Source of the DNA: Nymphaea colorata
Taxonomy: Eukaryota; Streptophyta; Magnoliopsida; Nymphaeales; Nymphaeaceae
Direction of reading: 5' to 3'
Length of the DNA stretch: 64,000 bases
Assembly (NCBI RefSeq): GCF_008831285.2
Contig: NC_045146.1
Span: forward strand, 20,165,289-20,229,288
Shown: positions 1 through 14,943 of the stretch, piece after piece
Layout: each line of letters starts with the position of its first letter
Numbering within the stretch: the stretch's first letter is position 1
Made by a program: the position numbers and the translations under genes
The notes under the pieces: generated by a model
The model's database searches: none
What the model saw: only the letters and a program-made list of their open reading frames with translations
Told to the model about the DNA's origin: nothing

Positions 1-3000
1 GCCGACATAGCTCTTGGTCCAGCATAAAATGAGCCAACCGCAACCAAAGAGGTGCAACTGCACCGATGCAGCCGCAGGGTCAGGGGTCCACCCAACATGC
101 TGGCCCCTGCGGAGCCGTTTTGTTCCGCATCGGATGATAAAATAATCTTAAAGAACAATAACTTTGCCAATATTGTTCAATAAACAACATAATGAACGAC
201 TGTAAGTTCACAGGACGGACTACAACAAGTGGAACCAATCATCGCGCATACGTCATGAATGGGACAATTGAATCACCAATCCAATCAACACAAGAGGATA
301 AACCTAATTAAGGCTGCACATGAAACAAAGTGGAACCCTGATGTAGCAGAGAGAGATAGGTTCAAGAAATGGAGAAATTTTCCAAACTTCTGCGGGTTCA
401 TGTCCTAGCTAGACTGGTAAATTTTCTGTCAACAATCTATCTTGAAAAACACATGGTCACCATAATTCGTTGCACTTAAGGGTCTAATATGTACCGATTT
501 CCTTTAATATCTGTGTGTGGTAATGAATAATGTTGCCCTTGATCTTTATCAGATCAGCATTAAAAGAAAAACAAGAAGAAAAAAACCTGAACTAATACTA
601 CATGATAAAAATGCTTATTTCTTTTTTTTTTTGGTTTGCTTCAACCCATGTATTCCAAAGAGCAAAGGCTGAGATTGTTCTTTATCCACCTAGCACCAAC
701 TAATTTCTATACATATATATAAAAATATGCTAAACATAGGTAGGAAATATTATTTTTAAACGTACATAGAGTGGGCTGTCCTGTGGACACACTGCTTGAC
801 AAAATTTTACGCCAGTTAGTAAAAGAGATCTACCTTAGAAGAGTGTTGATCAATTCTAAATCATCCAACCAGTTGCTAGTTTAATTAGGTCAGTCGTTAT
901 AGTTATCCTGATTAGATTTGTGGGTTAGGCCTCAACCTTGTCATGAAAAAGACATTCTTTTGACAGTGCTTTCTTTGATTTTGATCGTGAGCAATCTCTG
1001 TTGTTGCTATCCGTACAACAACAGATGGAGCTGTACATAGATCAATACAGATGAATCTGCAAATAATTCCTCCACGAGAACAAGTGATTGTACCATCCAG
1101 TGCTACCATGATTTCTTGTGTGCATGTAACTGATGTTCTTGACGTGCATGCATGCTTAAAGAAAAACAAACCTTTTGTCTTGAGAAAATGGAAATTGTAT
1201 GTCATGTAACCATAAGCGATTCACTTGAAATTACTTCTGGCACGCATCCAAGATCAAACACTCCGGGAGATTCTTGTATCATCAACCAAGTCCATCTTTT
1301 GGAATCTAAATTATGAAAGTCTGATAGAAATTACGTTAGCCGTCCCCTCACATAAAGTTGTGGTTCGGCCCTGCCGGAAATTAAGTGAGGGGGCATCGTG
1401 ATAACCAAACAACGAAGAAATATCTGCATCATGTCAGATAAGTTTTACGGCGGAGAAGAAGTCAGATGGCACCAGCTGGGAAGTGACAGCCGCGGCCCAT
1501 AGAGCAAGGCTATCTAGGTAGATGGTGTGCGATCAAATTAGGTGTCCCTCTTATAATTAGGTTTTTGTTAGGAGAACGTACCTTTCCATACAAATAAATG
1601 TGGTCAGCTGAAACCAGTCGACACCATATCTCCGTATGTATCTAGAGCCGCTACCAAGCATGTGCAGCGGTATGTGGACATTAGTAGAGATCTCGACTTT
1701 TAGGAAAAAACGACCGGAAATTAAGATGAAAGCAAGATTCGGCTTCTTGTTGCATTGATTTGTCCAAATAAAAATAAATGCATGACGTACCACAGTTTTC
1801 AACTGTCCACCTCGTATTTCTGATCTTCTCTTTCGTTTTTCTTCTTTTATCGTCGCATCTATATTTGTTTTTCTAATCCAAGACTTCCGTTTCCCGATAG
1901 CAATGTAAAAAGATAAATTTCCCAAAATTTGAGCAGATTTTGAATGCGATGCCATATTGTTTCGTGGTCGTGACATGAGTCCCGAAGACAGGCTTCGCCC
2001 GTAGATATCTTTTTAAGTGGAGGCGCACCAGTAAACCGCACGACACTCGGACGGTTGCCCTCACTGGGCACTGAAATTCTTGTCTTGTCAACCATTATAA
2101 CTCTTCTTCTCTCCAATTCCCTGTGCAGTGCGCGCGCGCATACACACACACAAACATTAAAGTTGGTTCTTTACCCTGTAGGTGCCCGATATTTACTTCG
2201 GTGCATGCATGCATGCAGTCAGTCCTTATAAGAAAATGAGTATATATAGATGTTGCATGTTAACAAATTTCATTGATGTATAATCAATTGATATAGTGGA
2301 AAGTGGGTGTTGTAATTAATCAATTTTTGATGCGAAAAACTGATCAAACAGAATCACGTGGATCAATTGATCTAGTCAGTGTCGGCGGGCCCACGAGGAC
2401 TGGTCACTGGTCATTCAAGGGTACGTAAGCCACAGACTTGGGGGGAAGGAGCCCTTTAACCTGCAGGAATGGAGATTTTGACGCTTCAAGTCATATGAAC
2501 GAACGCCTTCTCAGTGCGGTGCTTTGCATGGGAAAAAAAGGTTTACCATCTACGCAACCTTATCCTTCCATGTGTCCAACAACCTCATAAAATGGTGCCG
2601 ACGGGGATATTTTTTGACCGTCTGCCATCACAAAACAATAAATCTACTGACCGCACCCTTGAGAACTGTCCATTTACCAATCTTGTCATTGATTCAATAG
2701 TATGTCTTATACCCTATCATATCATATCAGACTAAAATATTCTTTTTTCATTTTTAATATATACGACCAATCTGTGGATTCTTCCAACGATTCTCGTGGG
2801 CTGCAGTATCTATTCTATTTTAGTGGCCTTCCTATAAATAAATAAAAAGAAAACGGGAGGAGGCAAAGCAGTTCAACTTGGATTTAGACAAGAGGTCAAC
2901 TTGGTTGACGATACATTAGTTTAGAATATAGCTCATATCTCTCTCTATTGTGCTGACCTGACCGATGAGAGGGAGCTTCACCTGGTGTACGTTTGCATCC

Positions 3001-4053
3001 CTTCTTTTTCCTTTTCTTCCCTGTATCTTGGATGAGGGCTTAGTTCCCACACTTTGCCCACCTAATTGTTCGGATGCCGTGAGAAAAAGCAAAGTTTCCA
3101 AGGAAGGACGTGCCGCTGCAAAACCTACCTGCAGGAAATATCTTCCTTGTGTTTCAAAGAGCTGCCAACAACATTTTTGGGCAGCCCAAACATAATCTTT
3201 CATCAATTTTGCAGGCTGAATTTCTGAGCTGTCAGCATCTCTTTCTTTCATTTATTCATATATAGTATAGTTTTTTTCTCAAAGTGCTCAACCAGCAGAG
3301 TTTCATCCAAAGTCATTAATTCCTACTCAAAGAAAAATAAATCTACAGCAAAATCTAACGATTCACCAATCTTGCGCCTGCGACGATGCAGCTGGCAAAG
3401 AAATTAAAACAAATGGTCATACAATCATTTGAACTTGTTAATAAGGGGCTAACTGCTAGGACCCTATCCTCAGATTTAGTTGTTCCACGTAATTAGATGA
3501 TTGGCAAACCCAACTTCACCTAATAGGTTGCTTAATTTACATAAGGCTCGATAAGCGGAAGCCGCCCGAGTAAAGCGAAAGCTGTTCCATCACTCATTCA
3601 CACCTCCAAGCAAAGGAGGAGATAAAAAGTATTGCGTCTCCTGTGCCGTCGTTTCGCAACACAGTTATAGCATCCACGGCTTTGCCTCCCATTTGTCACC
3701 TCCTCTACTCTACTCTAGTCTGGACTTTGGATTCTGAATTGAAAAGGAAATTAGCAATCTCTTTTATATTTCTATTCAGATCTGATAGAACAATATTTAA
3801 TATAAATGGGATTTGTTTCAGGAAAAAACCCAAGGATCAATATTTAGCCATGAACGCCACCCACCTGCGGGATCGTACAGTAGGCTTCACCCCGCACTTT
3901 CCTCCATCAATCCCATGAACTCTATATATGCTATAAAACTCTACTAGATAATGAGTAAAACTAATGTCTTTTAGTGACTGCTTTTTCCAGGTCTTTAGGG
4001 TATGCTAAAACTGAGACAGGGGCCGATGATGGTGAATAAAAAGTGGAAGAGGA

Positions 4054-4086
4054 AGAGAGAGAGAGAGAGAGAGAGAGTGTGTGTGC
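4054..4086. repeat. compound (GA)n(GT)n microsatellite
   Basis: A pure GA run of about 12 units passes directly into a short GT run, followed by alternating purine-pyrimidine sequence (GCATGCACGCACGTGTG). It is intergenic. Confidence 0.9.
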
Positions 4087-7000
4087 ATGCACGCACGTGT
4101 GTATAGTGAGACAGAGGAAAAATTAAAAGTAGCTGGCTACCTTTATGGTTGGACGATTTCTTGATTTTGTGTCACTAAAAACATGAGAAACAGTGACGTG
4201 TATTCTGTCGCTACAAACCCATTACCTAGCGGCAAGTGTCATAATAAATGCATCTTTTAAGACGCTTTTTATCTTCATTCATTAATTTTGAAGTTTCATG
4301 GTTTTTTGAGCTGCGTTTTTAAGTATCTACAAATCTGAGACAGGTCACAGGGTAGAAGAGAAAGAACGGGAGAGAAAAATGTTGGTGAAGGAATATAAAT
4401 GTATATACCCCAGCGCAGCGTAGTTCCAATATTTCTTTAAAGTTTTGCACAGCAGCCACTGATACCAATCCCAGTTAAATCCCTTCAGACCTTGCAAGTC
4501 ATGCATTGGATGACAGTGGGTCAACTTTTATCTGGCTGATAAAATCCGGGAAACAATCTCCCAGCAGGGCCATCTTGGGTCAACTTTAAAGTAAATAAAC
4601 ATATTGCCATATTCGATTTATGCGAGCGACATATAAAACTTGATGTGAAAAATAATCACCGCCTGCGCGCGCACCGGTTGTTGCTGTCCATATGTTATGG
4701 CCGTGGGATTTTTGACTTATTCATATACAAGCGGCCCGGTGGCTCTGGTTGGTTCACGGTCATTTATGAGATGAGAAAGGGGTTGGTCATCGTCTACATT
4801 GGTGATATACCTGCGGGGAAGCTGCTCTCTTCGTTTTCGTTTACCAGGCAGGCAGGAGGAGGAAGAGGTCGTGGCCATCCCATATTCATTTAATCACTTT
4901 TGCGCCAGGCCATGTGATAATAAAGGCTTCTCCATGACTTGCAAATTTCGTACTGGCATGCACCAGGTCAGCCCTTCTCTTAATTTCCATTTCCTTTTAA
5001 AACCTACCCCCATTCATTTTTACCTTACTTTATATATAGTGTCAGGCCGGTCAGTGAATTCACGTCCTCCGGGGAAGTCAACGTCCTTGTCTTTTATGTA
5101 TCTTTCTGGAACCATGTGACGCGAAGCTTGTTGTAAAAAGTTTAATTCGTATTAAAGTTTGTAAAATTTTTTAAAGGTTTATAAAGGAGTTGATTAAGTG
5201 ATTAATTGTCGGGCGGGCGATCTGATAAATTAGAAGCTTCTTGAGCCCAGTGTGAAGTGGGTGTGGCTATTACACAACACGAGCCCAAATCATTGGTTTT
5301 TAATTTGTAAGGGAGACGGATGCAAGTACAAAACTCTTGGCTTCATGTGACTGACGCTATATATAGCCGATGAATCATGTTAAGAGTTGAGCATGCATCA
5401 TTAATTAGCTGGAAAGTACAAGTACAAAGGGTTTTGAGATATCAGGTTTCAGACGCGATTTTAAAGTCGTTCTAATGGTCACTTCCACTGAATTATCAAG
5501 TGATCATCTCGTGCTGAAGTTGTGTCTTCCTTTTTCTTTCATCTGGTTGGGAAGACTTATATATATATATGTATGTGAGGACAGCAAACATTTTACTGAA
5601 CTAGGAACGACAAGCTAGCTGCCAATCGCCAACCGTGGGGACTTCATTTGCAAAACCAGAGAAGTCGATCCTTACTTATTAGGACTACATATAACGATGT
5701 TGAAATCCCCATCATCATTGGATACGACCCGCCCAGATCCTGCTGCATTTGGTCTTAAATTTTGAATAGTGAGGGGGACAGCTGCGAGACCTTTGAATAC
5801 GGGTGCGACGTGACTTGTAGGAATTAAAGACGGGGTAGCCAGCCAAGTAGTGCAATAAATATGAGCCCCTTCAATATTTGCTGGACCCAACTACTCTCCT
5901 TATACCGTCTTTAAGAACATATATGCATATGTATACATGATAATTGTGAAACAGAATAGACACCTGTTCCTCTACAGCAATATTGTCTGAGAAGAACACT
6001 TATATAATATTGCAGAGCCACAGATCGCGAGTGCGACTTCTCATCAAGTCAACCGAGAGTGTGGATTCGATCGAGTTGCCAACCACCAACTACCGAGTCT
6101 GATCTTGTTTACTAAATGCGAGATGCTTCTTCTACACCGGGTCTTTCCCCTAAAGTTGAGAACGTCAATTATGACTCTTCGTGCAAGCTTCTTTGAAGTT
6201 GCAGGAAAGCGGGTAGCCTGCCCAATTGCAATTGAAATTTCAAGGAGCCTACGTTCATTATTTGTCACATGGATATCATATCATTCACGTCCTGCATTGG
6301 GAATGGTTGGAACGGAGAAATTGAAGCTCAACATGTTGGATTCTTTCGGAAAACAATTATGACCGAGTCTGTTCCTCTTCTTTTTATTTTTTTCTGAACC
6401 CTTGTTACAGAAATGCATGGACAACCTTAATTAATGAATAAACGCATGGCGACCTTATCTTGGAAAAATGATATGCATCGATTGTGTATATATATATACG
6501 TATCTCCTGGATATCAAGATATACATTGTGGTTTTTTATCATCCTACTGTATCTACGAATGCCCAATATTTAAGCTTATGGGACTACATGCAAATTAGAA
6601 TTTATATGGTTTTAAAAATAAATGACTTACCTTTCTCAGATTCGAGACATCAAGATTTTTATTTTCAATCTTATACTTTCATATGTTTTTCATTAATTAT
6701 TTTTACGGTTAGATTTATAAAAGAAACATATTAAGACGCAAGAAATTCCAGCTTGACATTGATTGCCGTGTTTAAAAATACAAAAAATGGTAGAACTGCC
6801 CTGGTCACTAATTGCAATTGATGTGTAGCTTCTCTCTATCTCCATCCATCCCATAGCCTTAATTTCTACTGTTGAAGATTCTGTAAAAGCAAAAGACAGC
6901 GTCAGTTGCTACGAATAGACGTGTAAAACTGATGGAATCCTGCTCTGGCTGAAAGTTCCTTCCTTCATTTTCTCAAGGCTTTTCTTGGGCATAACAAATT

Positions 7001-8851
7001 TCATTGTTGATAAGGGCAGCTGCCTACACTGTCCCTAATATATGGAAATCTGTCCTTTTTTGCACTGTCAATCCTTGTTGATAAGGACATGCTTATTAAC
7101 ATATATAAACATTAATAAATAGCAATGTCAGGATACCTTGGGTGCACATTTTTCATATGATTAGTATACTGATTGATTTTTCATGGCCAGAAGTACCTCA
7201 GTAAATGGATTTATGGATTTAAGTGCCAAGTCAGGAATTTTTTATAAGTAGCTGAATTAAAATTTTTAAATTTTGACTAAAAAAAATATTATTTTTCAAA
7301 ATTTTTATATAAAAAGTGAATTTTTTAAAATTTATATGTAAATTAAAAAAAATTAAGATGGGTCCAAGGCTCATGGCAGCCCCACCCCTTGCTTGCTTAT
7401 GGTAGTCGTATAATTCAATTCAATGTGAAAAGCAACCAGTCCGCATCCAAACAATGGAGCATTCGATTGATGCAAAACGATCCAAGGAGTGTCAATTCAT
7501 CCTCTTGAATTGTGGTTACGTGAATAACGTACATCCATCTATTCATCATCATTAGCATTCCCGCGACACGGTATGGTCCTTCGATTTCCTCAAGATCCTG
7601 TTACTGCTATCACTATCACAATCATAAAAATGATCCCAACTTCAAATGCAGCAGATAAAAATGCAGTAGATGAGTCGTATCTCCTCGCCCTCAGCTCCTC
7701 CGGGCCAACTAACTTTCATGGATAAATTGCCAGTTGCCGAGAGAAACAGCAGGATGCTCCATAAATGTGAGCTAGGAGGACGCTATCTATCAAATTAGTG
7801 ACGCATGTTAATTGGACATGCAACTTTTAGGCTTGAGGATGAATCGGAAAGCAGTAAGTAGCACTTTTTTTTGTTTACGTCGATCGGTCCAACTAGTACT
7901 GGACATAGTTTCCACAACTTTGTTCAACCGAGCTGTACATCAGTCAGCTAGCATTTCGTAACAATCATGGTAGCCCTTAAAACATGTTTTGTTCTTTACC
8001 ACAAATTAATTAAAAAAAAACCTGTCCAAATAGTTAATATCTTCCCCATTTTCTACTTTGAAAATTCACCAAATTAAGCAGGCCCCTAACTCAAATGAGA
8101 CTGAGCATCTTTCTCTAATCAAACTTCAATGTGACTGTGCCTCCCAACCAATTAAAATCTGACAATAACTAGAAAGATGGTCATAACATAGTTTCAGCTG
8201 CAGTTACACGAGAAATACTAGAGGAGCAAAGCGAGCATTGCCTAGATTTGAATGGTGCCGTCAGATTTGGGTGATCAGGTGTGGCTGAAAGACAGGGACA
8301 GAGACTAGTAGTAGGAGCTGATAGACGATGAATGAAAGAAACTCAAGTTTTTTCTAGGTGTTTGCTTGAGGTAAACGAGTATTAAGTGCCATCTACTGCC
8401 TAGCAATTAATGGAAATGTATCTCACGGCCAGTCTGCCGCAATGAAGGATTGATTATCCGTCTTCCCAGGAACGAGTCCGTTGCATACATTTCTAAAAGG
8501 GGTAGAGTAGACCAAAATGAAAAATCCTTAAAGGGTCTGTCTGGACAACAGTATACAAAGCCATTTTGCGCGTGTTTGGAAGATGTCAAATGTGACACAA
8601 CTCAAATTTCCGTTTGAACAAGGAGTTTCCTAATCGACTCATAATCAAAACAAAACCTAGATAGCTTTTACATCCAAACGACTTATAAATTAATGAAAAG
8701 CATGGCATCCTACACTGCAAGTTGACTCTAGTGTTAATGCATGCCATCCAACCTGATCGGTTGTGGCACCCATCATTTGAAGAGAGAAAGAGAGAGAATT
8801 TGGAGGGGTGCGATGGGTTTGGCACGGACGGAGAAAAATGAAGCTAGAGAG

Positions 8852-8875
8852 GTGTGTGTGTGTGTGTGTGTGTGT
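8852..8875. repeat. (GT)12 microsatellite
   Basis: An uninterrupted GT run in intergenic DNA. Confidence 0.9.
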
Positions 8876-9077
8876 ATCCATATATAGAGTCACTGACTGG
8901 TGACTCTAACGATACCTGGCCATACCAAATGATGGACATCCATCTCTTTGATTGGATGAACCTCATTTGATCCCCTTTTTACAATTAGATTGATGTCGAA
9001 GGGGAGGAAAGGGGGTCTCCCTTCCACCACCCAACAGTCGGCCGGCAAGGGAAGGAATCCCCTCACTCTGAATGTAT

Positions 9078-9101
9078 GGGAGGGAGGGAGGGAGGGAGGG
9101 A
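9078..9101. repeat. (GGGA)n microsatellite
   Basis: Five to six GGGA units in a purine-rich stretch that continues as A/G-only sequence to about 9112. Confidence 0.85.
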
Positions 9102-10573
9102 AGAAGGGGGGGCTCCTCCTCCTCCTCTCCATTCAAGGATATATAAGTATGTATTGCAGATCTTTCTTATTGGAGAAATCTGGTCATGCATATATAAATG
9201 CTTGACAAATACACGGCCAAAGTAAATATGGTGGTTGTAAACTTGGGCTAAGCAAGCTATGGTAGTTGGGCAGACGGCCAGTGCTGCTACTTGATTTCAG
9301 AAAAAAAAGAAAGAAAAAAGGATCGCTCTTGTCCTCAAAAATATCATGTACCACTTAGTTGGTGAACTAGAGCGGAGCTTATAGCATAAACATATACTTG
9401 TCTACTTGAGTGCCAGGTATTGCTAATATTGGATTTTTTTTTTTTTTCTGTGTTTATGTCTTTTGAAAACTTCAAAGCTGCACTTTGAGTCATGGATGGA
9501 AACACGTGGTTGAGTTTTTGGAGTCGTGAAAGCCAGTGGTTCAAAATTAGTCTGCACATTCAAGCCTTAATTTTTCAGCACCATCAGTATTGATATCATG
9601 TGTGTCGCTGGTATCCAGCCTAGCCCTGAATTGGAGGTTTTAGTGTCTACTTGACCCGAACAGCTCGACGCGTACCTGTGGGGATGCATCATATTTGTGG
9701 TATGCAAGCTCATGATGGAGCGGGCGCATGCCCACATCTCAGGGCGGCTTTGGTCAGAATAGTGGCCTCGGCGGATGTCCGGTGGCGCTTTGTGGTAATT
9801 CCGATGGAGACGTGTACGAGTTCGGAGCCGCCCAAAAGCAGCGGCGGACCCCCATCTCCGGAAGCCGGCGTTCATCACACTCCAGCCTCCCGCGTCGCCA
9901 TTCATTCTCCTTTTCCAAAGCGGCAATTTCATTTAATAATAATTGATAAATAACTACGCTCATCCACATTTTTCCAAATGCAATTGCCACATATATAACT
10001 AAAAGCTAAGTCTAACTAGAAAAAAGTGTGGCAATATAATTCTTCTCCTTATCCTACCACCTTCAACAATTGAGAACTCGTCTTACAGGATAGGATACAG
10101 ACTGACCTTTTCTTTTTCTACTTCTCTCAGTGTTGCCTTCCCCTTTCCTTTCCTGCAGGGCAGCCCATGGCTTTTTCTAGTAACATGAATTATAATGCAA
10201 CAAAGATGACTTCGAAGGACATGAGAATTCGGTGAATTTTTTTTTATCAGACATCGTCTGTCTAATAGAAAAGCAAAGCCAAACACGGGATCTAATCCCA
10301 ACATGGACGTGGTTCAGTTTTATTGGATGGGTCCCTTCTTAGCTCTCCCCTGTTTCTGCCTGCCAACCGAAACAAGGGACTGAGATTGGCATTGCAGCTA
10401 CTTTGAGAGGGTGGCTTCGTAAATTCTGCCAATCAACTTCAAATCCCCCATATCATATCCATTTGAAAAGCCCCCTCCGCCTCCCAAGTAACCCAAGGTG
10501 CAGGGCCTCTCACTCCACACGCACGCACGCTCACTCTACTCAGCCGCTCAGTCCCGGAGCGAGCGACAGAGAG

Positions 10574-13500
10574 ATGGCGGACTTGCTCAAAATTCCGGCG
10601 TATGGCTCCAGATTCCGCGACATACGTGGCCAGTGCAGGCAGCGCAGGCACTCGCAGAAGCCTTCCGTCCTTATCCGTTCCATCGGCTTCAGGAACTTCG
10701 CCGGCCTTCGCCCCTTCGATTCCTCCGCAAGGTTACTCCGGAACGCCGTCCACGTCGCAAGACCAGAAGCTGCTTCTCGCTTCTCAAATGACAAACACAG
10801 GAGATGCTCTGTGGTTGCCATGGCTATCGACGACGGTGAGACCTCTGAGTTCCCTTTACCATTTCTGGTTAATTGGTTCGCGTCTTGTTACCTGGACCTA
10901 ATATTTCCCTGGTTCCTGGAAGGGCGATTGTTTCCGTCTGTTCTGATCTTTCCACAAGAAAGGATTGGGGTTATGAACTGTTATTCTGAAACCTCTTTGA
11001 TCCTGGGAAAGTATTTATTTTGAGTAATTATGCAATAATCTTTGAATAATGAATGAAATGATTCCAATCATGGAGAAATAGATACTTAGTTGATGGACGT
11101 AGTATGATATCCCACTGTTGGAGCTCAGAGGTGAATCATATGTAGTGCTTATTACTCCGTAAAGAAGCAGTTGCTTTTGGTGGAATCTTTGTTTGTTGGA
11201 ATCGAAAGCTTCTATATAATTGAGAATCTGGTTACCATTTCATATCGTCTATGTTTGAAAACCATCGGGAGGTTTGATAGTATATTGATATTTGCACGAT
11301 CCTCTGATGGACTATGTCGATATTCCAAAAATTACAAATCTATGTTAGAATATGATGTAAGGAAATGCGATGATCTTGTGGTAATGATAATGACTGGATT
11401 CACAATCATATTTTCACTGTATTTTTCCGGAATATTGTGTCTGTGTGTGTGTGTCAGAAGGGAGAGGGGGGGTGTAGAGCGAGAGAGAGAGAGAGAGAGA
11501 GATTTCTGATGTGAGAAAACTATTGCTACCATGTTAAAATAGTGCGTGACACGGTGCATGTCATGTTATTAGTATTATAATCGAATAGTATTGACCGCCA
11601 TATGAGTTGTTTTAAAGTGCGGCATAGTATAAACAGGACGTATGGTTTATGGATTTAAAAGCTCAGTCATGAAATCAGATGTTGTGCTTTCTGTGAACCA
11701 TGGGATCCAGTTTCAGCAAACTGTATCAACGCAAGGCAAAATGTGATTGAGGAATCAATGTTGTTCTCAGGAAAAATGTTTCCCTCTTCTCATGCTTTTC
11801 TCTAATATTCCTTAATTTCTTGATTGTACCATGTTTATAATGAGTTGGTAAAAGCTTCTATTTTTTATTTAGCATTTTTGGTTTGGATCTTGTAATTTCG
11901 ACATCAGATCATAGAAGGCTGCCTGTATGGCTTTGTTAATGATGAATGTATTCTCTTAATTTAATGCAGAAAAGCGACAAGTACCATTAAAAGATTACCG
12001 CAATATTGGAATTATGGCTCATATAGATGCGGGTAAGACGACAACAACAGAACGTGTTTTGTACTATACAGGTAGGAACTATAAGATAGGGGAAGTCCAT
12101 GAAGGAACTGCTACAATGGATTGGATGGAGCAGGAACAAGAAAGGGGTATAACCATCACTTCTGCTGCAACAACCACCTTTTGGAACAAGCATCGTATAA
12201 ACATCATTGACACGCCTGGACATGTGGACTTCACACTAGAAGTTGAGAGAGCATTAAGAGTACTGGATGGTGCAATATGCTTGTTTGACAGTGTTGCTGG
12301 TGTGGAGCCACAATCAGAAACTGTATGGAGACAAGCAGACAAGTATGGGGTGCCAAGAATATGCTTTGTCAATAAGATGGACCGTCTTGGGGCAAACTTC
12401 TTCCGAACCAGAGATATGATTGTCACAAATTTGGGTGCAAAGCCTCTTGTGCTTCAGATTCCGTTAGGTGCAGAGGACAGTTTCCAGGGAGTTATTGATC
12501 TTGTCCAAATGAATTCGGTTGTTTGGTCTGGAGAAGAACTGGGTGCAAAGTATTCTTACCAGGATATACCTAGCGATCTTCAAGACTTAGCTCAACAATA
12601 CAGAGCGCAGTTGGTTGAAACTGTGGTTGAACTAGATGATGAAGCTATGGAGAATTATCTTGAAGGTGTTGAACCAGATGAGGGGACTCTCAAAAAATTG
12701 ATTAGAAAGGGAACTATCTCTGGTAGTTTCGTTCCACTTTTATGTGGTTCAGCTTTTAAAAACAAGGGAGTGCAGCTCTTACTTGATGCTGTGGTAGATT
12801 ATTTGCCTTCTCCATTGGACGTCCCACCGATGAAAGGAACGGACCCTGATGACCCTGAAACTGTCATTGAGAGAGTTGCAAATGATGAAGAACCATTTTC
12901 TGGTCTAGCATTTAAAGTCATGAGCGATCCATTTGTTGGATCCCTTACATTTGTAAGAGTATACTCGGGGAAGCTGACTGCTGGTTCCTATGTTCTGAAT
13001 GCAAACAAAGGCAAAAAAGAGAGGATTGGACGACTTCTAGAGATGCATGCCAATAGTAAGGAGGATGTGAAGACTGCATTGACTGGTGATATAGTTGCAC
13101 TTGCAGGACTGAAAGATACCATAACAGGTGAAACTCTTTGCGATCCTGAGAAGCCAGTTGTTCTGGAAAGGATGGATTTCCCAGATCCTGTTATTAAAGT
13201 AGCAATAGAACCCAAAACAAAAGCGGACATAGACAAAATGGCTCTTGGACTGATTAAACTTGCTCAGGAAGACCCGTCTTTTCACTTTTCAAGGGATGAT
13301 GAGACTAACCAGACTGTCATTGAAGGAATGGGAGAACTCCATCTCGAGATCATTGTTGATCGACTGAAAAGAGAGTTTAAGGTATTGCATCTTCGAAAGG
13401 TTTTTCTTTTTCGCCAGCTGTTTACACTTTCATTCTTATGTAGGTATGATTTTCACATATATCATGGTCTGTAATCCCTACAATTTGGACTTGACACATT

Positions 13501-14861
13501 CGACTCCACACTTATTTGCTTTAAAAGGGATCCTTTTGTTTTATTTTTAAAATTTGGTAATATGTATGAATTTCTTGTTGCTCTTGTGATTCCACTACCT
13601 GCAACCTGTTTAGACATTATGCCTGTCCATTCCAGTTATGGGAAATCACATATAGGTCTAAAACGTATGCCCTTTCCCATAATTCTTTGTCTAGAATGCA
13701 TCTGCTGGTGGGAGGCAATATCATTGACTAGGAGCTGAAACATTTAGTAAGTGATTCAAGTGTTCTCTTTGCAGAAACAGATTTTGCAGTATGTAAAGCT
13801 CGTTTATTCTGTGATGCAATTCAAACTTTCTTTTTAAAATAAAATTCACCTTTTAAAAGAAAATATTTAGAAAGAGATGTATACTTTTGAACTTTTTAAA
13901 CTGTCTTGTGTTTTATATGTTTTTCATATTTTTTGTTTACTCTGCAATAACAATATATCTTTGTGTATTTCTTGTTTCTAGGTTGAAGCAAATGTTGGGG
14001 CACCACAAGTAAATTACCGTGAGAGCATTTCTAAGACTTCAGAGGTAAAGTATGTCCACAAGAAACAGTCAGGGGGAGCTGGTCAGTTTGCAGATATCAC
14101 TGTGAGGTTTGAGCCCATGCAAGCTGGATCTGGTTATGAATTTAAGAGTGAGATAAAGGGTGGTGCTGTTCCCAAGGAATATATACCTGGTGTGATGAAA
14201 GGTCTGGAAGAATGTATGAGTAATGGTGTGCTTGCTGGGTATCCAGTTGTTGATGTGCGTGCAGTGCTAGTTGATGGTTCATACCATGATGTTGATTCAA
14301 GTGTGTTGGCATTCCAACTGGCAGCCAGAGGTGCGTTCCGTGATGGTATGCGCAAAGCAGCGCCAAGATTGCTGGAGCCTATTATGGAAGTTGAAGTAGT
14401 CACTCCAGAGGATCACTTGGGTGATGTTATTGGTGATCTGAACTCAAGAAGAGGCCAGATCAATAATTTTGGTGATAAACCTGGAGGTCTCAAGGTAAAC
14501 TTTGTAAACTCCATGCTTTTGGTTTCTATATTATTTTTTCTAATATTTGATCTCATTTACTGGTACTGTTTAATCATGTGTCCAGTTCTGCGGAAATCTA
14601 TTATTAAAGGATTATGTGTTTCAAAACAGAATAATACTCTTACTTCACCTAGTGAAGGTGTGTCATAGATTATAAATGGGCAGAATCAAGGGAAATGTGT
14701 TCACTATGGCAATCTTTTAGCATCAGAAACTTCAGAAAATTTGTATTATTGAATGTCATCGCTTACTCTGGATTCTTGGTCCCTTGAAACACTGGTCATG
14801 GCTGATCTGACAAGTTAGTTAATTGAGCTTATAAAATCATATCAGTTATAAATAGTGCCAC

Positions 14862-14943
<82 letters not shown>

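Larger units (their letters stand above)
1..10573. other. gene-poor intergenic region upstream of EF-G
   Basis: I see no convincing gene in this stretch. Open frames on both strands are short, start and stop at random and match no family I recognise. The DNA is AT-rich, with microsatellites near 4054, 8852 and 9078, a T-run near 9437, and a strongly AT-rich block near 7240-7350. A local GC-richer island at about 9650-9910 has overlapping open frames on both strands, but none reads as a known protein. Remains of old transposons are likely, but I could not define ends or target duplications here. The last 150 or so bases are probably the promoter and 5' UTR of the EF-G gene. Confidence 0.6.

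Noticed and set aside
7240-7390. Very AT-rich block followed by a GGCAGCCCCACCCC stretch, like the end of a degraded element
   Set aside because: No inverted ends or target duplication could be identified.
9567-9990. Overlapping open frames on both strands in a GC-richer island
   Set aside because: Frames are open in several registers at once, as expected from base composition, and none has a recognisable domain.
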